Origin: Sphagnum magellanicum
Taxonomy: Eukaryota > Streptophyta > Sphagnopsida > Sphagnales > Sphagnaceae
DNA: 64,000 nucleotides
Direction of reading: 5' to 3'
NCBI GenBank assembly: GCA_021904315.1
Contig: CM038920.1
Span: 19,778,001-19,842,000 of the forward strand
How positions within the stretch are numbered: position 1 is the first letter of the stretch; every line of letters starts with the position of its first letter. Position numbers and translations under genes: made by a program. Positions 45,301 through 56,269 of this stretch are shown one piece after another. The notes under the pieces were generated by a model. That model ran no database searches. It was not told the origin of the DNA and worked only from the letters and a program-made list of their open reading frames with translations.

Positions 45301-46506
45301 CAAATTTGATGCAATTTAAAATGATAGGTAAATCATGTGCTCACAAAATTTCAACACCGTTGGAGTTGTTTTGAGGGAGATAAAATTGTTTAAACTATAG
45401 GAGGTCTTGGAGTTATTTCTCACAATGATAATAAAATAGCTCTTGGGTTTGAAGAATATAATCCGGTATCCATGTAAGAGGTTATATTTGCATTTTGGTA
45501 TATAATGAAAAGTTGAAGTTAGGATTCCAAAATATTTAGAATTGTGAAAATTGGAGCTTTGGGATAGTCATAGCACCTTCAAAATTGGAAAATAAATATC
45601 TCGCCATTTTGTCACAATTTTCAACCATTACAAAAAAAAACATAACATTATCTTTGTTGGTTATGATTATTGCATAACTATTCATGTAGTTTTATGTTTG
45701 CTTTCTAATCGAAGGATTGTAATTTCATTATTCATGTATTAAGTCCATGTTAATCATGTACGCAATACTACCTTACACCAATTATAATGAAGAAGGTGTA
45801 GTAGCTTGCATATTTAATATGAGTTCAATAAAAAATGACAATTAGTGGGGTGATTTATTAAAAGGAGTTCATTATTCCAAATGCAAAACAACCAATCTTC
45901 CAACCATTTCCACAAGTGCAAAACAAATAGTTTTCTAACCGTTTCCACAATGGACATTGTTATTATCGCAACCAACTTGGAAATTTGAAAAATCAACAAA
46001 GTTCACACATTAAAAGTAAGAACCTAAATGCACATTGCATTTTTTTCTATGTAGGTGTCATATGTTGCAATCGTTTATTGGCCTTGCCTTGTAAGGCAAG
46101 GATATTGTGTTGAAAATCATTATAAAATATAATAGCTTCAAGGGATTTTGCCCCTAGAAACTAAGCGAAATGATTCAACCTAATTTGGTTATAAAAAATT
46201 CACATTCATCTCTTGACATTTTGTTTTCTCTACCACCTCCTCAAATGTGCACCTAGCCCCAAGTGACTTTGTCACCAATCATAATCCACAAAACTAAATA
46301 TGAAACTATTTTTTCCAATAATGGTTATGGCACTGATCAAACACAAAAATTCATGTAATTCTTTCAAAATGTGACAATGTGATTGAAAACATTCAAATGC
46401 ACATGTCATAACCATTTTTTTCTTTTTTTTTTGGTTTGAAAATTTGCACAAATGTGAAAAGTAAATATGAAAAGGAAATATTTGATCACTTATTTTTTGG
46501 AAATGA
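42349..46506. other. AT-rich intergenic DNA, end of duplication unit A
   Basis: No gene with support. An open frame at 42,770-43,132 (120 residues, basic, with NEHPKPRMENE and HFKPRM internal repetition) is the best candidate but matches no family. The rest is A/T-rich with frequent homopolymers. The copy B equivalent lies mostly beyond the window. Confidence 0.45.
42770..43132 (+). CDS. Unrecognised 120-residue frame (doubtful)
   Basis: Lys/Asn-rich, hydrophilic, with a short internal duplication (FKPRMANEH, PKPRMENED) and no signal or domain. Only the first part is repeated before the window ends at 64,000, so conservation cannot be judged. Confidence 0.15.
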   Translation: MKRYMSTTTQHFKPRMANEHPKPRMENEDSSNKMLQNVNDKCNLNKMTNNKRHGIIKFGDLLIGHNKNLTIARKKVMWFEAKETIFYEKHNKKVKRLRLSVLTNLTIVEDNATPPWDHHI

Positions 46507-46712
46507 TAAAAAATGGCAAGTTAGAAATCTATATAGATTTTAGAAAGTTAAATGAAGCCACAAAGAAGGATCCATACCCATTACCTTTCACAGATGAAGT
46601 GGTGAACATAGTAGCAGGGTATGAGGCATATTATTTCTTAGATGGATATTTAAGATATCAAATCTTTATAGCTAAAGAGGATAGACACAATATTTCATTT
46701 ATTATAGACTAA
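46507..46712 (+). pseudogene. Ty3/gypsy RT fragment, copy B
   Basis: NGKLEIYIDFRKLNEATKKD, then PYPLPFTDEVVNIVAGYEA, then FLDGYLRYQIFIAKEDR. This keeps the FLD active-site start lost from copy A but none of the upstream gag or protease. It is a fragment caught at the duplication boundary and ends at TAG 46,710. Confidence 0.8.
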
Positions 46713-47423
46713 GGGGTTTTTATATGGAAGGTAATGTCGTTATGTTTCAATGTCCTACTTTCGACGGTTTTTGTTTCTTAATACCAAGCACATGGCCATG
46801 TTATTTATATTTTTGTGTATAAATGTCAATAATATTGGAAAATTATTTTTAGTTATTAGGAAATTTTGGAGTTTAAGTTTTTGTTTTAGTTTCGGTTTCG
46901 AAACTACTTACAAATTTATTAAAATTTTCCTATGTTTCTATCAATTTAATATGTTTTAATGAATTTTTTATGTTTCAAAGAATTAGGTTTCTCTGAATTT
47001 CCTATGTTTTGGAAAATGTATGTTTTACAGAAGTTACGTTTTGGAAAAGTTATGTTTCAATGTCTTGCTTCCAAGGGTTTTTGTTTTTTTATACCCAACA
47101 CATGGTCATGTTGCGAATGTTTTTGTGTATGGACATCAAGGTGTCGATAAGGCCAAAGTGTAGTATATTTAATGGTAGTGACCATCAAAATTAGCTTTCA
47201 TGAAACCTAGAAGAACCGTAATCTATCTAGTGCATGCCCCTAGATACATTTAATGAACATTTATGACAACGTTTACGACTCATTTGATAGGGGGTGGGGG
47301 TGAGCGAGCGCATGTGGGAATGTAACAACTAATTTCTGTTTCATGTTGCTACTTTCATGTTATTGCTTTTTTGTTTTAAGTTGTGGTTTCAATGGAGTTT
47401 GATTAGAAACCAACTAGAGAAAC
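46713..47423. other. ATGTTTC-rich non-coding DNA, copy B
   Basis: Homologous to 27,251-27,963 and equally rich in TATGTTTC words. Frames at 46,750-47,194 are not supported. Confidence 0.5.
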
Positions 47424-49835
47424 ATGGGATTTGCTGTTGAGGATGTATTTGTATTTGAATACACAGCGTTTGTAAATGATTTAGCGCATAGTGCAACATC
47501 TAGATCGACCTTCTTTGTTTTTGAATCACTTGTTTTTTTTTTTCCCATTTTTTTGTGCAACATTACATTTGGGTCTCATGGTTTGAGTCTTTTGGAATTG
47601 TTGATTTGCAGGTATAATTGTAATTTTGGCCTGGAAAACATGACATATAATTTGTTGTTGCTAACAAAGGACATGGGTTTCAAAAAAAACCTTTTGATAA
47701 GAGAAATAAAGTAATTTGGAAAGGAAAATCAAAGATTCGCGTTATAATCAAAAGTAATGGAGGGTCCTTGAAGAAAGGCTACCAATGTGGTTTTACTATT
47801 AAAATGTTTTATCTTCTCCCTTTAGTTTTAGAGATATGTTATAATGAAAAAAAACACATCAATGTGACATGAGGTCTTTGCCATGGGAACATCCTCTAGG
47901 GGGACAAAGCTGCATTTGTCACACATGTTTTCGTAGCCTTAATGGACTTTGTACTTAACAATTTACGATTGGGGCTTTCTGTTTCACAAGTGATGGCAAA
48001 ACATTATAGAAATGTGTAGCAACTTGTAGAGACCAACAAAAACCTAACTAGGGACACCTTTTTTATGTGAAAAAGACATACGAAACATAGCTAGAAAGTT
48101 AATAAAGGAAACATATAAAAAACATGAGAATGATGCCAAAAGTGTTCGCATGTGGGTTCGAGAGAACTTAAACAATTTGTTTTATTATTAAGATATTAGG
48201 TTTGAAGTTGGTGGAGAGCTATCAAGAAGTAATATCTCATACACAATTAGAATTTAAATTCCTTAGCAAGCAACAATGATGCAACAATATGGTCATCAAA
48301 ATGCGGTTGCAATCGATGCAACCTTTGGAACAAATGAAAACAAGGTAACTTAGGTCATAAAGCCTAGGAACATCTGAAACATAATGAAACATAATCGTTA
48401 TTTGTTGGCACATGTTGAAAGCTACTTATGTGATTAACAATTTCCATTGTTCACATTAATGGTGTTTGACAAATGGAGGAACAACTATTTAGTTGTGTAC
48501 ATAATCACGTCTTGGAGTAAGCAAAATGACTTGTCCAAATGGATGGATGTTATCAATCGAAAGATGCAAGAATCAAAATTAGATTGGAAACCAAATGCCT
48601 TCATTGTTGATGATGCTAATGCAATAGTCTAAGGTAACATTTTAATTATTTTATCATTCCATATAGCTTGGGTGCATAATATTTGATTAAAATCTATGTT
48701 TCAGAGGGAGAACTTTTTATGTTTCAAAATGACTTGGATGTGGATATGCTTCAAGATGAAATTGCGTCATGTTCTAGAGATTGATTCATTGTGTGGTTCT
48801 TAATTTTAAGTTGCTTCAATGGTTTATGCTTTGAGTGGGTTTTAGTGGCCAAACTACGTGTTCTTTTTTTTGTTCAAACTAGGTTTCAATGGTTTATGTT
48901 TCGAGTGGGGTTCAATGGTCAAACTAGGTTTATGTGTTTTATGTTTCGTGTGAATTTAGGTGGTAAATATTTCAATGGATTATATCGCGCATTTCAAGTC
49001 AAAACTTGGGTGGATTTAAGGTGGTGTGCATTTAGTGACCTTTGTGAATTAAACACAATCTATTATGGGATAATTGGCTATGTTTCAAAGATTATTATAT
49101 CATGTTTCTTGTTTGATTACATGAAAGTATGCCAAACACAAAGATATTTTTGTGCCTTTCGCATGTAATAAGAGCTTGGTAGAAACAAACATGCATTAAA
49201 ATCAAGGATGTGGTAATCTAGGCAGAGGTCTTAAAGAATATGGGGCATATCATGCATGATATAATGCAACCCAATGACAAACTCCTCTGGAGTTTGCAAA
49301 GGAGGAGTTATTAAAGCTTATGGAAACAATTCCAAATGCTCAAACATTTTGGTTGTATGTTATTTCAAAGTGGGTGCCAAAATGCGAAATGTGGGTGATG
49401 GGGAACCAAAATCTCCCATATGCCGACCATGATACTAATGTTCTTATTAAAAGTTACCATGCTGACCTGAAAACAACATTGAGAGTTGCAAAGTCATGAC
49501 TATGTGGAAGATGGGTGGATTGGTGCATCCACTAGTTATTGGGAGATGTTTTGTTGCATTATTGGTATTAGAGCTTGACAAAAATTGGGGTTTGTCCCAA
49601 ACAAGAAGAAAGAACAATTTGTTGTTAACGTTGTTCTTCATGCAATGGACATCCCAAATAGTTGTGTGGCTTTTTTAGAGGACAATGGTGGATATGTAAT
49701 TCTTGCCTTTTTGAAACATGAAGATGTGAATTATAAGGTCTACAACCCGAAATTTGAGTGGGCCTATTGTGAATGTTTTTAGTTGCAAAAGGGAAACATA
49801 TGTAAACATCAAATTAAAATATTAATGCTCTAATA
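47424..49835 (+). pseudogene. MULE-type transposase pseudogene with SWIM finger, copy B
   Basis: A Mutator-like transposase in pieces. N-terminal MGFAVEDVFVFEYTAF and GKSKIRVIIKSNGGSLKKGY; then LVLEICYNEKKHINVT and GLCHGNIL (47,800-47,900); RNIARKLIKETYKKHENDAK (about 48,080-48,140); the first catalytic segment AVAIDATFGTNENK (about 48,300-48,345); FDKWRNNYLVVYIITSWSKQ to WKPNAFIVDDANAIV (48,465-48,632), the second acidic position; WVPKCEMWVMGNQNLPYADH (about 49,370-49,430); RWVDWC; GFVPNKKKEQFVVNVV; and a SWIM zinc finger C-E-C ... C-K-H at about 49,768-49,815. Several stops and frame changes exist, and 48,640-49,270 may be intronic. The product would have cut and moved DNA; this copy cannot. 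Confidence 0.8.
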
Positions 49836-51316
49836 TTCGCCTTGATCTAACAGAAGGAACAATTGCGCGTTATTTCGACTCATTAAGTGGAACTTTGAAT
49901 GGTGGGTTGAATAACATGCTTAATCCTTGCCCAATTTTCATGCCTTGTTCATAGCAAATATTAGGAACAAATCCAGTTCCCCAAAAGATCGAAGAACCTG
50001 TGAAAAATATTTGTGATCTCATCTTCAAACTTGTTTTGGACACTATTGAAAATAGTATGTTCATGCAACATTTATTCTTGATTTAAAGCAAATAGCTGGA
50101 AGACAACATACAGTATTGGTAGAATTATAAAGTGGGCTTGTGCACCCAATGCAAGCAACAAAATTCTAGCGATTGAACCATGGTCACAATATGTGTTTAA
50201 AATCCTTATGCGATTTCCTCAACCGTAGTGATGCAATTCAAAAAATTAAATCTAAAAGGAAAGTAAACCTATAATTTGTGACTTGAAATTTAAATGTTTT
50301 GTGATTTAACATGTTTAAGATTCTTTTCAAAATGAGGATTTATGTTTCTAAACAAGTTTTTTCTTGGCTACTATTGGAACCAAATTTCATGTTTTTACAA
50401 TTCAACTAGCAAGTTTCAAAAAAATTAAACGCATTTTGCATGTTCATATTTGTTTTTTATGGATGGTAATGTCATTTTGGGATGTTTCTAATTCTATGTT
50501 TCTAAGTTTGTTTTTCTAAATTTTTTAGTTTATGTTTCTAAATCTATGTTATATAAGTCATGCCCCTAACATGATCTTTTAGCATTTTGTCTTTTGTGAG
50601 GGGCATATATATGTTTCAACCATTATGAGTTCTACAATGTTGCATTTTTTAATTTCATAATGAGTTCTTAAATTCATAAGTCCATGTTTCGAATGATCAT
50701 GTTCTTGTGCAAATTCCTTTTTCCTTCATCCTTTATGTTTCTATCATGTTTTGTTATTTCTTAATAATAGGTTTAGTTTTGATGAGCATGTTTCTAGGAT
50801 ATTTTTCAAGCCTATTGTCCGCAACATATTAAATTCCATCAATTGTAAGTGATGCCTTTGCAATATTGTAAACAAACAATGTTGTGTTTAAACATGGAGT
50901 GGCTATTTATTATTGAGTTTCGATAATCTCTAGGTTTCTATCATGTTTCATAGGAGATTTTCAAAACCTTTGATCCACAACACAATGTGTGGTGCATTCC
51001 TAATATTATCGTAAGTTTTGGAATTTATGTTTTGTAGGATGCCTCTCAAACCTAGGGTTGAGACCTATATGGTTGGGAACTCTAGGGATATGGTCTGAAG
51101 TTTGTCAAGGGAATTTTTTTTGTTGAGCTAGGATTCGTTTCATTCCTATTAAAAGCCTGAGTGAATTGTTGGGGAGAAACTCTATGCGGTTGTTGTGAAA
51201 ATTGATTTTGTGTAAGATCAAAATGGCCTAGAGAGGGTCCAGAGATATCTGATCCAACCTCTTTGCAAACAATTTTTATTAGGAGTTAGCTCTTTTACAT
51301 GGTTCGAATCAATTTT
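49836..51316. other. ATGTTTC-rich 3' flank of the MULE remnant
   Basis: No gene. TATGTTTC, CATGTTTC and GATGTTTC words recur about a dozen times between 50,280 and 51,030. Absent from copy A, where the deletion joint falls. Confidence 0.5.
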
Positions 51317-51731
51317 TAGTTAGTTCAAACACACTGTATAAAATGTATAGTTCAGGGAAGATTTAGGTAGTAGTAGTTGAAGTATGCCATGAAGCAGATC
51401 TGCTGTTAATAAGTTAGTGATCTGTTGTGTAGAAATGCCAATCACATGTATGGAATTCCTGAGGCTTTAGATTGCCTCCTTTTTATGTTACACCTGTATT
51501 TTTTTATAAATCATTTATACCCTGTTAAGGTATTAAAAAATATTAAGGTCAGGGTCTTAAATTCTATTTTTGAGTGGGCAGTAGTGAGTTCCGACTACCG
51601 ACCTAAATTAGGCAGCGTCCGCAGAAAAAGGTAGGTGTTCGGTAGGGTTTTGGAAAACTAGTTGAGGGTTAGAGTGAAGGAGGCGCCGCCGCACAGTGGC
51701 TTCCTCTTCACACTTTCAGAGTAAAGAAATG
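51317..51731. other. Upstream region of coiled-coil gene B
   Basis: Homologous to 28,326-28,742. GCCGCC at 51,685-51,690 lies about 45 bp before the TATA-like word. Confidence 0.45.
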
Positions 51732-51737
51732 TATAAG
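51732..51737 (+). promoter_or_regulatory. Candidate TATA box, gene B
   Basis: TATAAG in AAATGTATAAGTACGTGTTC, the same sequence and setting as at 28,743. Confidence 0.4.
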
Positions 51738-53608
51738 TACGTGTTCTTCCTCACCCCACATCAGTAGTACTTCGTGCGGTGTGGGAAAGCTCGTAACTTC
51801 TCCAGGTTCCAAGTCACTTCAACTTCTAGTCCTGAGGCGAGCTTATATTCTGTTCTTTTTCTAATTTTTTCCCGGTCTTGTGTGGTTCTCAAGTTCAAGT
51901 TGCTTCATGACAACTGACGAGGTCCTGCTACCTGAGTTTTGTTTTTTCGCTGCATTTTTTTATGTGTAAGCTTGTTATGAGTTATATCTTGGGTTTGGTT
52001 TGCGTGATCTGTAAACACATGCCTATTAGCAGGCTCTGCCAATTTCGTTTTTCTTTCTTTTGTCTAGTGGCTGCAATTGTCTGGTAGTTCACTGCAATCT
52101 GGCAAAGTTGTTGTTGGGATGCTGTGATTTGCCTTCATTGTCGTTGCAGGGAGATCTGAGCTGGGTTAGTCTTCCAGCTAATGCCTTCGTGCTGAAGGTA
52201 GTGTATCATCTGTGCTGTCGGTGTGGAGCGTTAGTTTTGTATATTCGAAAGCAGCTGGAATGCGGCTTTTTCTGAGTGCTCTGTTGCAAGATGTTCTATG
52301 GCTTGCTGAAATACACTGTTGTTTTCGTGCCCCTATCTGTTCTGCGGAAATTTTTGTAGTATCATGTCTTTCTTCGATGCACACGTTGTTTTAAAGGTCG
52401 ACTACTTTTTGTCCATGTGAATGAGTCTGCTCTCAAGCTGACCTCGTACTCATCGTGTTGAAGACTCTTTGTGTTAGAGTAGGAAAACGGAAATGAAAGT
52501 GATAGAACATGGCGAGTGCTTAGTAACATTTGCATGATTAGCGTGGGCTGATTCCGCAGAACTTGATCCGCAGGAAAATTTTAGACTCTGCTTCCTCTTT
52601 GCCGAAATTTCGATATTGGTGTTTTTTCTATTGCTTAAAAATGTTTCATTTTGGCAGGGCTGCGCAGAAATCATGTTGTTTTTGCTCAAAAGTTCATAGG
52701 AGGCGAACTGGAACACTCTTGTAGCTGATTTTGAGGCTGGTGAGTGCTACATATACATCAAATCATCGAAGTTTGGTCAGGCAGTTTCACTTCACTATGC
52801 CTGTTAAAATGGCCGGACTGTGTCGATAGAGTTTCTATGAGCAGATGTGGCCAACAACATGTTTGTTGCCACATAGTTGCAAGAGTAGTTGTTGGGATCC
52901 TTCACTTTTATCACTTGGGACACGTAAAAATGAGAATTTTGAATAATTGAAAGTAGTTTAATTGGAGTTCTACCCTTGGAGTTTAGATAGTGGATGCAAA
53001 TTCCAGCTCGGAGTTTCAAAGCTTTTGGTTGCTATCACCCTAGATCTGAGGCTCATTCTCCGCTGGATACACTTGAGAAGGTGTTGGTAAGGTTTATAGT
53101 GCTGGTTGAGCTATTTTAGAGTAGTTCATAGGGTTGATATTCGGTTCAGGGTTTGGAGCAGTGTGTTCGTAGAAGGATTGTCGCGGGCCAATCGGTGAGA
53201 TTATGTATATGTGGAAGTGAATGTACTATGCTGACATGAAATTAATTTATTCTCTACATGGATGGGTTTTCTGGAGCAGGATCAAGGAAGTTGGGCGTCT
53301 TGCACTGTAAGGCCTTCCAGCAGTTAGGAAATCACCTGCACAGTTGGAATCAACTAACAGGAGCATTAGTGGATCTCTCTTCTGTAGTCTGCAAGGCACG
53401 GGCTCATAGAAGTTGGATAAAGTCTCGGATCACACATCTGATCTCATTTGTGTGTTTTCACTGCAGTTTGTAATCGTCGGTATTTCGTTTCCGTCTAGGA
53501 GAATTTGGTGGTGCGAAGTCACTGTTGTTGACTGTCAGATAAGGCCGTCTCGAGTGACAAGGTTCAGTGCTTCTGGTCTTGGGAGGTAGTGAGTTCGTTT
53601 CGAGCAAG
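51738..53608 (+). other. Long conserved leader of coiled-coil gene B
   Basis: Homologous to 28,749-30,414, mostly around 90% identical by eye. It has an extra block of about 195 bp (52,764-52,957) not in A, which contains an imperfect hairpin (TGTGGCCAACAA at 52,846 against TTTGTTGCCACA at 52,862). Probably an intron-bearing 5' leader. Short frames within it change between copies. Confidence 0.4.
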
Positions 53609-54163
53609 ATGTCACCTGCTACCAAACAAGATATGTTGAATAGTATCGAGTTGACGAGTTTTATTCGACCACAGATTAACTCGTATTGGGATATTGTCTT
53701 GACGTGGGGAGCTGAGAAGAAGGAACTGGAAAAACAGATCGAAGATTTGAAAGACGGAACCAGTACCCAGCAACTGAAACAATGTAAGAACGAGTTGCAA
53801 TCTCGTCAGAAGGAACTTGAACGTAGCCGGGACGACCTGAAGTCCTGCCAGAAAGAGCTGGAGCGCTACAAGGATAATCTGAAAGAATGCGAGATAAAGC
53901 TGCGGCGTTGCGAGAATAGGCCACCACAGTATATTACACAGTATGTGCCGCAGTATGTGACACAGTACGTCACACAATATGTGGCACAGCCCGTTCAGTA
54001 CGTCACACGGTATGTGACACAGTACGTCACACGGTGGCGGACAGAATACGTCACACGGTGGAGGACAGAATACGTCACACGGTGGAGGACAGAATACGTT
54101 TATCAGCCCGTTTACCAGGCGTACAACGCGTGTTGGAATTATTGTTGTCGAGGATGGTGGTGA
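53609..54163 (+). CDS. Coiled-coil protein with YVTQ and YVTRWRTE repeats (paralogue B)
   Basis: Intact 184-residue protein, start MSPATKQDM at 53,609. An upstream in-frame ATG at 53,567 is less likely because the start at 53,609 aligns with paralogue A. Residues 1-33 are the conserved N-terminus (IRPQINSYWDIV). About 36-103 form a charged coiled coil with repeated LKSCQKELERYKDNLKECE-type heptads and regular Cys. From 105, PPQYITQYVPQYVTQYVTQY and related YVxQ tetrapeptides run to 138. Three octapeptides YVTRWRTE occupy 139-162, coded by nearly identical 24 bp units (54,023-54,094). The tail is Cys/Trp/Tyr-rich (NACWNYCCRGWW). No signal peptide or membrane segment seen. Codon use is more GC-rich than the surroundings. 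I know no family for it; a structural or self-assembling role is a guess. Confidence 0.65.
   Translation: MSPATKQDMLNSIELTSFIRPQINSYWDIVLTWGAEKKELEKQIEDLKDGTSTQQLKQCKNELQSRQKELERSRDDLKSCQKELERYKDNLKECEIKLRRCENRPPQYITQYVPQYVTQYVTQYVAQPVQYVTRYVTQYVTRWRTEYVTRWRTEYVTRWRTEYVYQPVYQAYNACWNYCCRGWW
54023..54094 (+). repeat. 24 bp coding minisatellite x 3
   Basis: TACGTCACACGGTGGCGGAC / TACGTCACACGGTGGAGGAC units followed by AGAA, at 54,023, 54,047 and 54,071. They differ by a single base, which implies recent expansion. The preceding TACGTCACACAATATGTG words (from 53,965) are related. The 24 bp period keeps the reading frame. Confidence 0.85.
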
Positions 54164-54890
54164 GTTGATAAACATATGAATATGTGTTCACTGTGCTGTA
54201 TAAAGTGAGTTAGTGTTAAATCAGTGTTAGTAGTATACAGGCAGTCACAAACTCCATCCTTTTTGTTTGAAAATTTTATCGACCAGTCTGCAGAAATCTT
54301 TTTTTTCAGAGTCGTGGAAGGAAAAGAGTCTTAAAAGACAAAAAGTACGATTATTAATTCTGCATTGCAAACAAGTAGACAGTTTAAATTGACGAAGTTG
54401 AATGCGAATATAGTAACAAAACATCCTCATGGTGCAGAACTATGACAACGAAAGTAACCTGCTACATGTCCAAATGACTGATCATCTAAACTTTAATTTG
54501 CCACTAATATCTTACCTTGTAACCTCCCAAGGTGGGAGGGAAATATCTCATCGTGAAGTATCTGGTCAAAAGTTTTTAAGCCGGGAGCGTCGTCTTGATG
54601 TTAAATTGCCAACTTCGACTGAATCCTAATGCATGGTTGTCACACTCAACCCCTATCTAACTAATTCCATAGTGACAAATATCCCTAAAGTCTGCATTTG
54701 CAGAGCTAGCTGTTTTAATTCTACTTCCTGAATCAGCACTTCTCTTCCAAATGAATCTTCAATTTCACATAAACTTGTGGCCATGCAGAATTTTGTGGAC
54801 CATGGGTGGAAGTCTTGTAAAATCGCCCAATTTGAGATAATCTTATTACTGGTTGAAAGTGTCGGCAGACAAATGTATCTCAAAACAAGT
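54164..54890. other. 3' region of gene B
   Basis: No gene seen. Little similarity to the matching place in copy A (31,035-31,220) until the last part, where CTTGTAAAATCGCCCAATTT (54,814) resembles 31,190 and CAAGTCAAACCCACTTG (54,888) resembles 31,224. Confidence 0.4.
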
Positions 54891-56150
54891 CAAACCCACT
54901 TGCTCCTAAAATTCGGGCTTAAATCTATTGGCAGAATCAACATGAAAAAGTTAATCGAAATCGGCTCCTGTCCAAATTTTATAATATCAAGTCCTAATAT
55001 TTGAGCGCCAATTTCTTGGTAGCATCAAGATTTTTAAAAAATTCCAAATGTGCCCCTGTCCAAACTTTGCAATCTCCAAGGCCTAGTATTTGGCCTCAAA
55101 TTTCATGGTGACATAACATAAATAAAACAGTTCCAAATCTACTTCTGTTCGAATAAGCTCTTGTCCAAATTCTATAATATCCAAGTTTTAATATTTGGCC
55201 TCAAATTTCTTAGTATCATCAAGATTTAAAGCAGTTCCAAATCTGGCCCTGTCCAAATTTTACAATCTCGAAGTCCCAATCAACCACTTTTGTATTGGCG
55301 AAATATCGCCAAAGGCGAAATAAAAAATAGAAAATGCAAAAATGAAGTTTATTTTGAAGGTTTTAATAGCCAAAGATGATCCCCAAAAAAAAAAGAAATT
55401 GGAAAACTTCTACATTTGGTTTTCAATAAGTAGCCAGAAATATAAAAGGATAATTAAATATTTGTGCTTCAAATATGGTCTATAGCCAGATATGGCTACA
55501 TCTTATTAAGGACGGTAGTCAGTTTTTCTACATGTTCCTATGGATGATTGCAATTTTGGCTATATCCAAATATCCTTTAAAAAAAACCCTGGCCCTAGTA
55601 TTTGGGTTCAAATTTCTTGGTGGTATCAATATGAAAAAGTTGCAAATCTAATCATGTAAAAATAATATGATTTTCCAAGTCCTAATACTTGGGCTCAAAT
55701 TTCTCAAGCTATTGGTAACAGGAAAAAGTTCCAAGTTTTATCCCATCCAAAAGTTCAAATTTCTAAGGCCTAATATTTGGGCTCAAATTTCTTGGTAACA
55801 GCAACATGAAAGAGTTCCAAAATCCACTCTTGTACAAAAACCAGTTTCCAAATCCTAATGTTTGGTCTCAAATTTCGTGGCAACATCAATTCATAAAAGA
55901 GTTCCAAATCTACTGTTGCACAAAGTTTATAAATTTTCAATTCTTAATGTTTGGGCTCAAATTTCTCAAGGTATACATAGCATCAACAAGAGAGAGAGCT
56001 TCAAGGTATACGTCCCATCAACAGCAGAGATGTGTTACATAACATCAAACATAAAAGAGAGCTTAAAATCTACTCCTGTACAATATTTGCAATTTCTAGG
56101 TCCTAATATTTGGGCTCAAATTCTTTGCAGTAGCATCAACAGAAATGCAA
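54891..56150. repeat. Degenerate tandem array, about 90 bp unit, copy B (shortened)
   Basis: Same array as 32,480-34,690 but starting only at the equivalent of 33,355, so about nine or ten units are missing. The internal insert is present at 55,280-55,590. Confidence 0.85.
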
Positions 56151-56269
56151 TAAGAACCTGTAATGGCCTATGTAACCAATCTCATTCAATTGAACTTCAG
56201 CATAAGCCAATTTGACAAACACTAACTTGAATTGGTGAAACAAAAACAAGCTAAACCTTTATAATATCA
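56151..56269. other. Spacer between array and pseudogene, copy B
   Basis: Homologous to 34,683-34,801. Nothing recognised. Confidence 0.4.

Larger units (their letters stand above)
27066..46506. repeat. Tandem duplication II, copy A (about 19.4 kb unit)
   Basis: Starts at AAAAATGGCAAGTTA within the RT fragment and continues until the same RT word restarts at about 46,507. Order and sequence match copy B (46,507 to beyond 64,000). Relative to B, copy A lacks 3.5 kb of a MULE remnant (junction about 28,330), about 195 bp near 29,775 and the RT FLDGY codons. Relative to A, copy B lacks about 2.1 kb (31,240-33,350) and about 280 bp (36,941-37,219). Confidence 0.9.

Noticed and set aside
53612..54175. 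187-residue minus-strand frame opposite the YVTQ gene
   Set aside because: It mirrors the plus-strand repeats (CDVFCPPPCDV). The plus strand has the conserved start shared with paralogue A and a regular coiled coil.
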